From assembly GCA_002292185.1 (NCBI GenBank), contig DBBL01000060.1, positions 1 to 8,191 of the forward strand: 8,191 bases of DNA, written 5' to 3'. A model generated the notes under the pieces. It was not told the DNA's origin. It made no database searches and saw only the letters and a list, made by a program, of their open reading frames with translations. The stretch's first letter is position 1. Each line of letters begins with the position of its first letter. This stretch comes from Akkermansiaceae bacterium UBA985. Lineage in GTDB: Bacteria > Verrucomicrobiota > Verrucomicrobiia > Verrucomicrobiales > Akkermansiaceae. The translations under genes were made by a program, and so were the position numbers. Positions 6,283 to 8,191 of this stretch are shown in pieces.

Positions 6283-7180
6283 CTTGTTGGCTAGTCAGCA
6301 TACTCAGCGAGCCAACCCAGTGATCGAGTGTTTGGAAAAGCTGTTCGCTGCCCGCACCACTGAAGGGCTCATGCCGCAGCTCCTCGATTTCTTCGTAATG
6401 CTTATTGTGATTAGGAAGTCGATCAAACAATCGCTTGGTAAGCGCAGCGGGACATACTGGGTCAGCTTTTCCTTGGGTGCATAACAGAGCTATGCTTTCC
6501 GGAATATCTTTAATGTTTTCATTCACCAAGTCTGCAAAATCAAGCAGAGATGTTCCCCAGCCAAGCGACACTCGATTGTGCCATAGCTTGCTCCTCGTGA
6601 TACATTCATCTTCGACGGGAAGTTCAACCCGCGGGCTTTCATCAGCTGCACTTGAGGCGAAATTCTCAGGCTTAACGTGAGTTGAAAAAGTAAGCGCTGG
6701 CACTATAGGTGAAAGTAGTCGAGCAGCCCTCAGAAAAGCCGGGTGCCTTCCCCTACTCGGATCAACCAGCGGCGATGACAGCCAGGCGAAATCCGGAATC
6801 GGCAAGCTACCTTGACCGGCAAGCACGAGATGTCTGGCTGCCAGCAGACCACCCATGGAGTGACCCATTACGCCATAGGGAAGATCAGAGCTATTATTGA
6901 CATCCTCAAGCGCGCTTTGAATCACAGCGTCAAGAAGATGGACATCTCCACAGTGACCTCTGACTCCTGGACTGTGCCCGTGACCTGGTAGCTCCGTAAT
7001 AATACATCGCACCCCGCGATCCACAAAGGGATGCAATATATCGAGGTAACGCTCTGCGTAGTCTCCCTGGCCATGGTAGAAAATGGCTACAGCTGACACG
7101 TCCACGCCCTCTGCTGGGTGGATAATGAGACGATGTAGTAGATGACCCTCTATTTCTGTGCGCAGAAACTCTTCCCTCAT
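6266..7180 (-). CDS. Alpha/beta hydrolase, monoacylglycerol lipase/S33-like (Hydrolase_4)
   Basis: This 304-residue protein carries the serine alpha/beta-hydrolase layout of the Hydrolase_4 family (lysophospholipase, monoacylglycerol lipase and related). The oxyanion segment FYHGQGDYAERY (34-45) resembles the HGxGEHSGRY of the family, followed by ELPGHGHSPGVRG (63-75). The nucleophile elbow is GHSMGG with Ser108, the acid is probably Asp240 in TQGKADPVCP, and the base is probably His270 in LRHEPFS. No signal peptide is seen. The substrate is unknown; a lipid ester is the family expectation. Its ATG at 7180 overlaps the stop of the SirB1-like gene as ATGA, so translation is probably coupled. 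Its C-terminal residues KAPT and the stop are encoded within the shared terminator hairpin. Confidence 0.87.
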   Translation of the reverse strand: MREEFLRTEIEGHLLHRLIIHPAEGVDVSAVAIFYHGQGDYAERYLDILHPFVDRGVRCIITELPGHGHSPGVRGHCGDVHLLDAVIQSALEDVNNSSDLPYGVMGHSMGGLLAARHLVLAGQGSLPIPDFAWLSSPLVDPSRGRHPAFLRAARLLSPIVPALTFSTHVKPENFASSAADESPRVELPVEDECITRSKLWHNRVSLGWGTSLLDFADLVNENIKDIPESIALLCTQGKADPVCPAALTKRLFDRLPNHNKHYEEIEELRHEPFSGAGSEQLFQTLDHWVGSLSMLTSQQEKAPT

Positions 7181-8052
7181 TCTTTCAAGGTGGTTGCCAA
7201 CTCTTTAAAAAGCGCAGCATCTTTATCACGGTTCACAGCGCTCAGGCTGTGCTGCATTTCAGTCACATAACGCAAAAGTATAAAACCAAGATCGCCACCA
7301 TCAGTCACTGCACATCTGGCACGCTCAGATATTTCAGGATGGAGACGCAGTAGTGCGTCGGCATCGAATTTCCTGCCACCATGAAAACAATCAATCAGGT
7401 GCGTCGTTCCTCCAATATCGATACGTGCAAGGAAATGCCCTGGGTAGTTACAGCCGTCAACCTGACAACCAAGGCGGCGCCCGAGTAGCATGAAAAGACA
7501 CGCAAGACTTGTAGGGTTACCAGTGCGTGAATCAATGACCTGACATAAGTCATAGTTCTTAAGAGCATCTGCCTGCTTGGTGTCTCCCTTGTAGCGGCCG
7601 CTTTTAAAGAGCCAGCGCCGTAGATCATTAGCACTGGGATCAACAAGATCTTGTTCTATCTCTTCAGCGAGCATGTCTAAGCTATCAGAGAGCGAAGGCC
7701 GCAAGGTAACCCCATCATGCATGAAATCACATATTTGCCTGAGGAAATTTTCAAAGCTCTCCCAATCGTCACCTAGCGCTTCAGAGCCACCCGTGGGGAC
7801 CAACCACTCGTTTCGCAGTGTCTCCCTCCTGCCGGGCTGAAGTAGGCGCGAAAGGCGCTTTTTCCCCTCAGTATTGATATTGATACCGAGGGCCGCCAGG
7901 TCGTGGCTAATATCCCCTTTTAATTCAGAAATACGTTCCTTTACGATGGGACGAACTGCGGGATCCTCATCATCCAGCAACCTAATTAAGTAGGGCAAAT
8001 CATCAAACACATCATCCCCTGCATTCTTTGACTGATCTTCCACATTGGCCAT
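7177..8052 (-). CDS. SirB1-family transglutaminase-like protein (Transglut_core2)
   Basis: This 291-residue protein resembles the SirB1/YchA family. Residues 18-42 (LPYLIRLLDDEDPAVRPIV) look like one HEAT repeat. A helical middle region follows, then the transglutaminase-like core: VIDSRTGNPTSLACLFMLLG (172-191), CNYPGHFLAR (201-210) with His206, and LIDCFHGG (219-226) with Asp221. The His-Asp pair is clear; the catalytic Cys is uncertain, with Cys185 one position from where a small residue sits in relatives I can recall. Enzyme activity is not established for this family. It is cytoplasmic in appearance. The ATG at 8052 has no Shine-Dalgarno. It is first in a two-gene leftward unit, insulated from the right by the terminator at 8102-8139. 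Confidence 0.8.
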   Translation of the reverse strand: MANVEDQSKNAGDDVFDDLPYLIRLLDDEDPAVRPIVKERISELKGDISHDLAALGININTEGKKRLSRLLQPGRRETLRNEWLVPTGGSEALGDDWESFENFLRQICDFMHDGVTLRPSLSDSLDMLAEEIEQDLVDPSANDLRRWLFKSGRYKGDTKQADALKNYDLCQVIDSRTGNPTSLACLFMLLGRRLGCQVDGCNYPGHFLARIDIGGTTHLIDCFHGGRKFDADALLRLHPEISERARCAVTDGGDLGFILLRYVTEMQHSLSAVNRDKDAALFKELATTLKE

Positions 8053-8057
8053 GTCTT

Positions 8058-8087
8058 ATAATAACCTGTATTGACTTTATTAACCAA
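8058..8087 (-). promoter_or_regulatory. Possible promoter for the SirB1-hydrolase pair
   Basis: A promoter should lie in the 49 bp between the terminator at 8102 and the ATG at 8052. The best -10 is TATTAT (8063-8058), with a weak -35 TTGGTT (8087-8082) at 18 bp. This predicts transcription beginning on the start codon. An alternative is TTGGCG (8101-8096) with 18 bp to TAAAGT, which gives a short leader. Confidence 0.28.
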
Positions 8088-8101
8088 CCTTAATCGACGC
8101 C

Positions 8102-8139
8102 AAAAAAGCCCCCGCAGAAAAAATCCTGCGAGAGCTTTT
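8102..8139 (-). terminator. Intrinsic terminator for a leftward gene at the right edge
   Basis: Read leftward, a 10-bp stem (8135-8126 with 8117-8108) has two G-U wobbles that pair only in the leftward RNA. It closes on an 8-nt loop and runs into six U (8107-8102). Four flanking A-U pairs (8139-8136) extend it. The strand asymmetry of the wobbles and the U tract make the direction clear. Confidence 0.75.
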
Positions 8140-8164
8140 CCCAACCCTGAACTAGACAAAATAT

Positions 8165-8191
8165 TTATTCCCCGAGGGGGAGGTTGGCCCC
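8165..8191 (-). CDS. Possible last eight codons of a gene beyond the right edge
   Basis: One leftward frame enters at the window end and reads GANLPLGE before a TAA at 8167-8165. The leftward terminator starts 26 bp further on, which is a normal distance from a stop codon. The other two frames cannot be excluded. Too little is visible to name a product. Confidence 0.35.
   Translation of the reverse strand, partial: GANLPLGE

Overview
The window reads as an ordinary chromosomal housekeeping region of a bacterium, most likely in or near the Verrucomicrobiota. That placement is an inference from gene content: a eukaryotic-type HisA, an unusually short Aat, a ribosomal protein L9 gene standing alone, and start codons that mostly lack a usable Shine-Dalgarno sequence. 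No single gene proves it. Base composition is mid-range and even, and I see no insertion sequence, integrase, CRISPR array, credible tRNA, rRNA or defence cassette.

Layout, left to right. Positions 1-260 hold no gene I can defend, only a weak rightward terminator-like hairpin and an unproven edge reading frame. Positions 261-2388 carry a leftward pair: the DUF4212 small subunit and a VC_2705-type sodium:solute symporter large subunit. A 131-bp divergent spacer then leads to rightward sufT (2520-3068). Facing sufT is a leftward cluster, read in the order DUF2007 protein (5327-5545), aat (4679-5254), hisA (3900-4670) and an M90/MtfA-like metallopeptidase (3097-3903). The last three are packed tightly: an 8-bp gap, then an ATGA overlap. 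Rightward rplI (5730-6209) has its own leader and a strong terminator. From the right, a SirB1-like transglutaminase-fold protein (7177-8052) and an alpha/beta hydrolase (6266-7180) form a leftward ATGA-coupled pair. That pair converges on rplI and shares the terminator, whose stem encodes the hydrolase's last residues. At the right edge a leftward intrinsic terminator (8102-8139) follows what may be the last eight codons of a gene that continues outside the window.

Functionally this is a mixture: sodium-coupled solute uptake, Fe-S cluster assembly, N-degron tagging by Aat, histidine biosynthesis, membrane-anchored proteolysis, translation (L9) and lipid or ester hydrolysis. Only the symporter pair is an obvious two-component machine. 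The aat-hisA-peptidase and SirB1-hydrolase pairings are close enough to suggest co-expression, but no shared pathway is evident.

I do not see a convincing new system. The points most worth a second look are the eukaryotic-type HisA with its coupled peptidase, the calcium-loop-like motif in the symporter insertion, the candidate promoters that place transcription starts almost on the start codons, and the terminator built into the end of a coding sequence.
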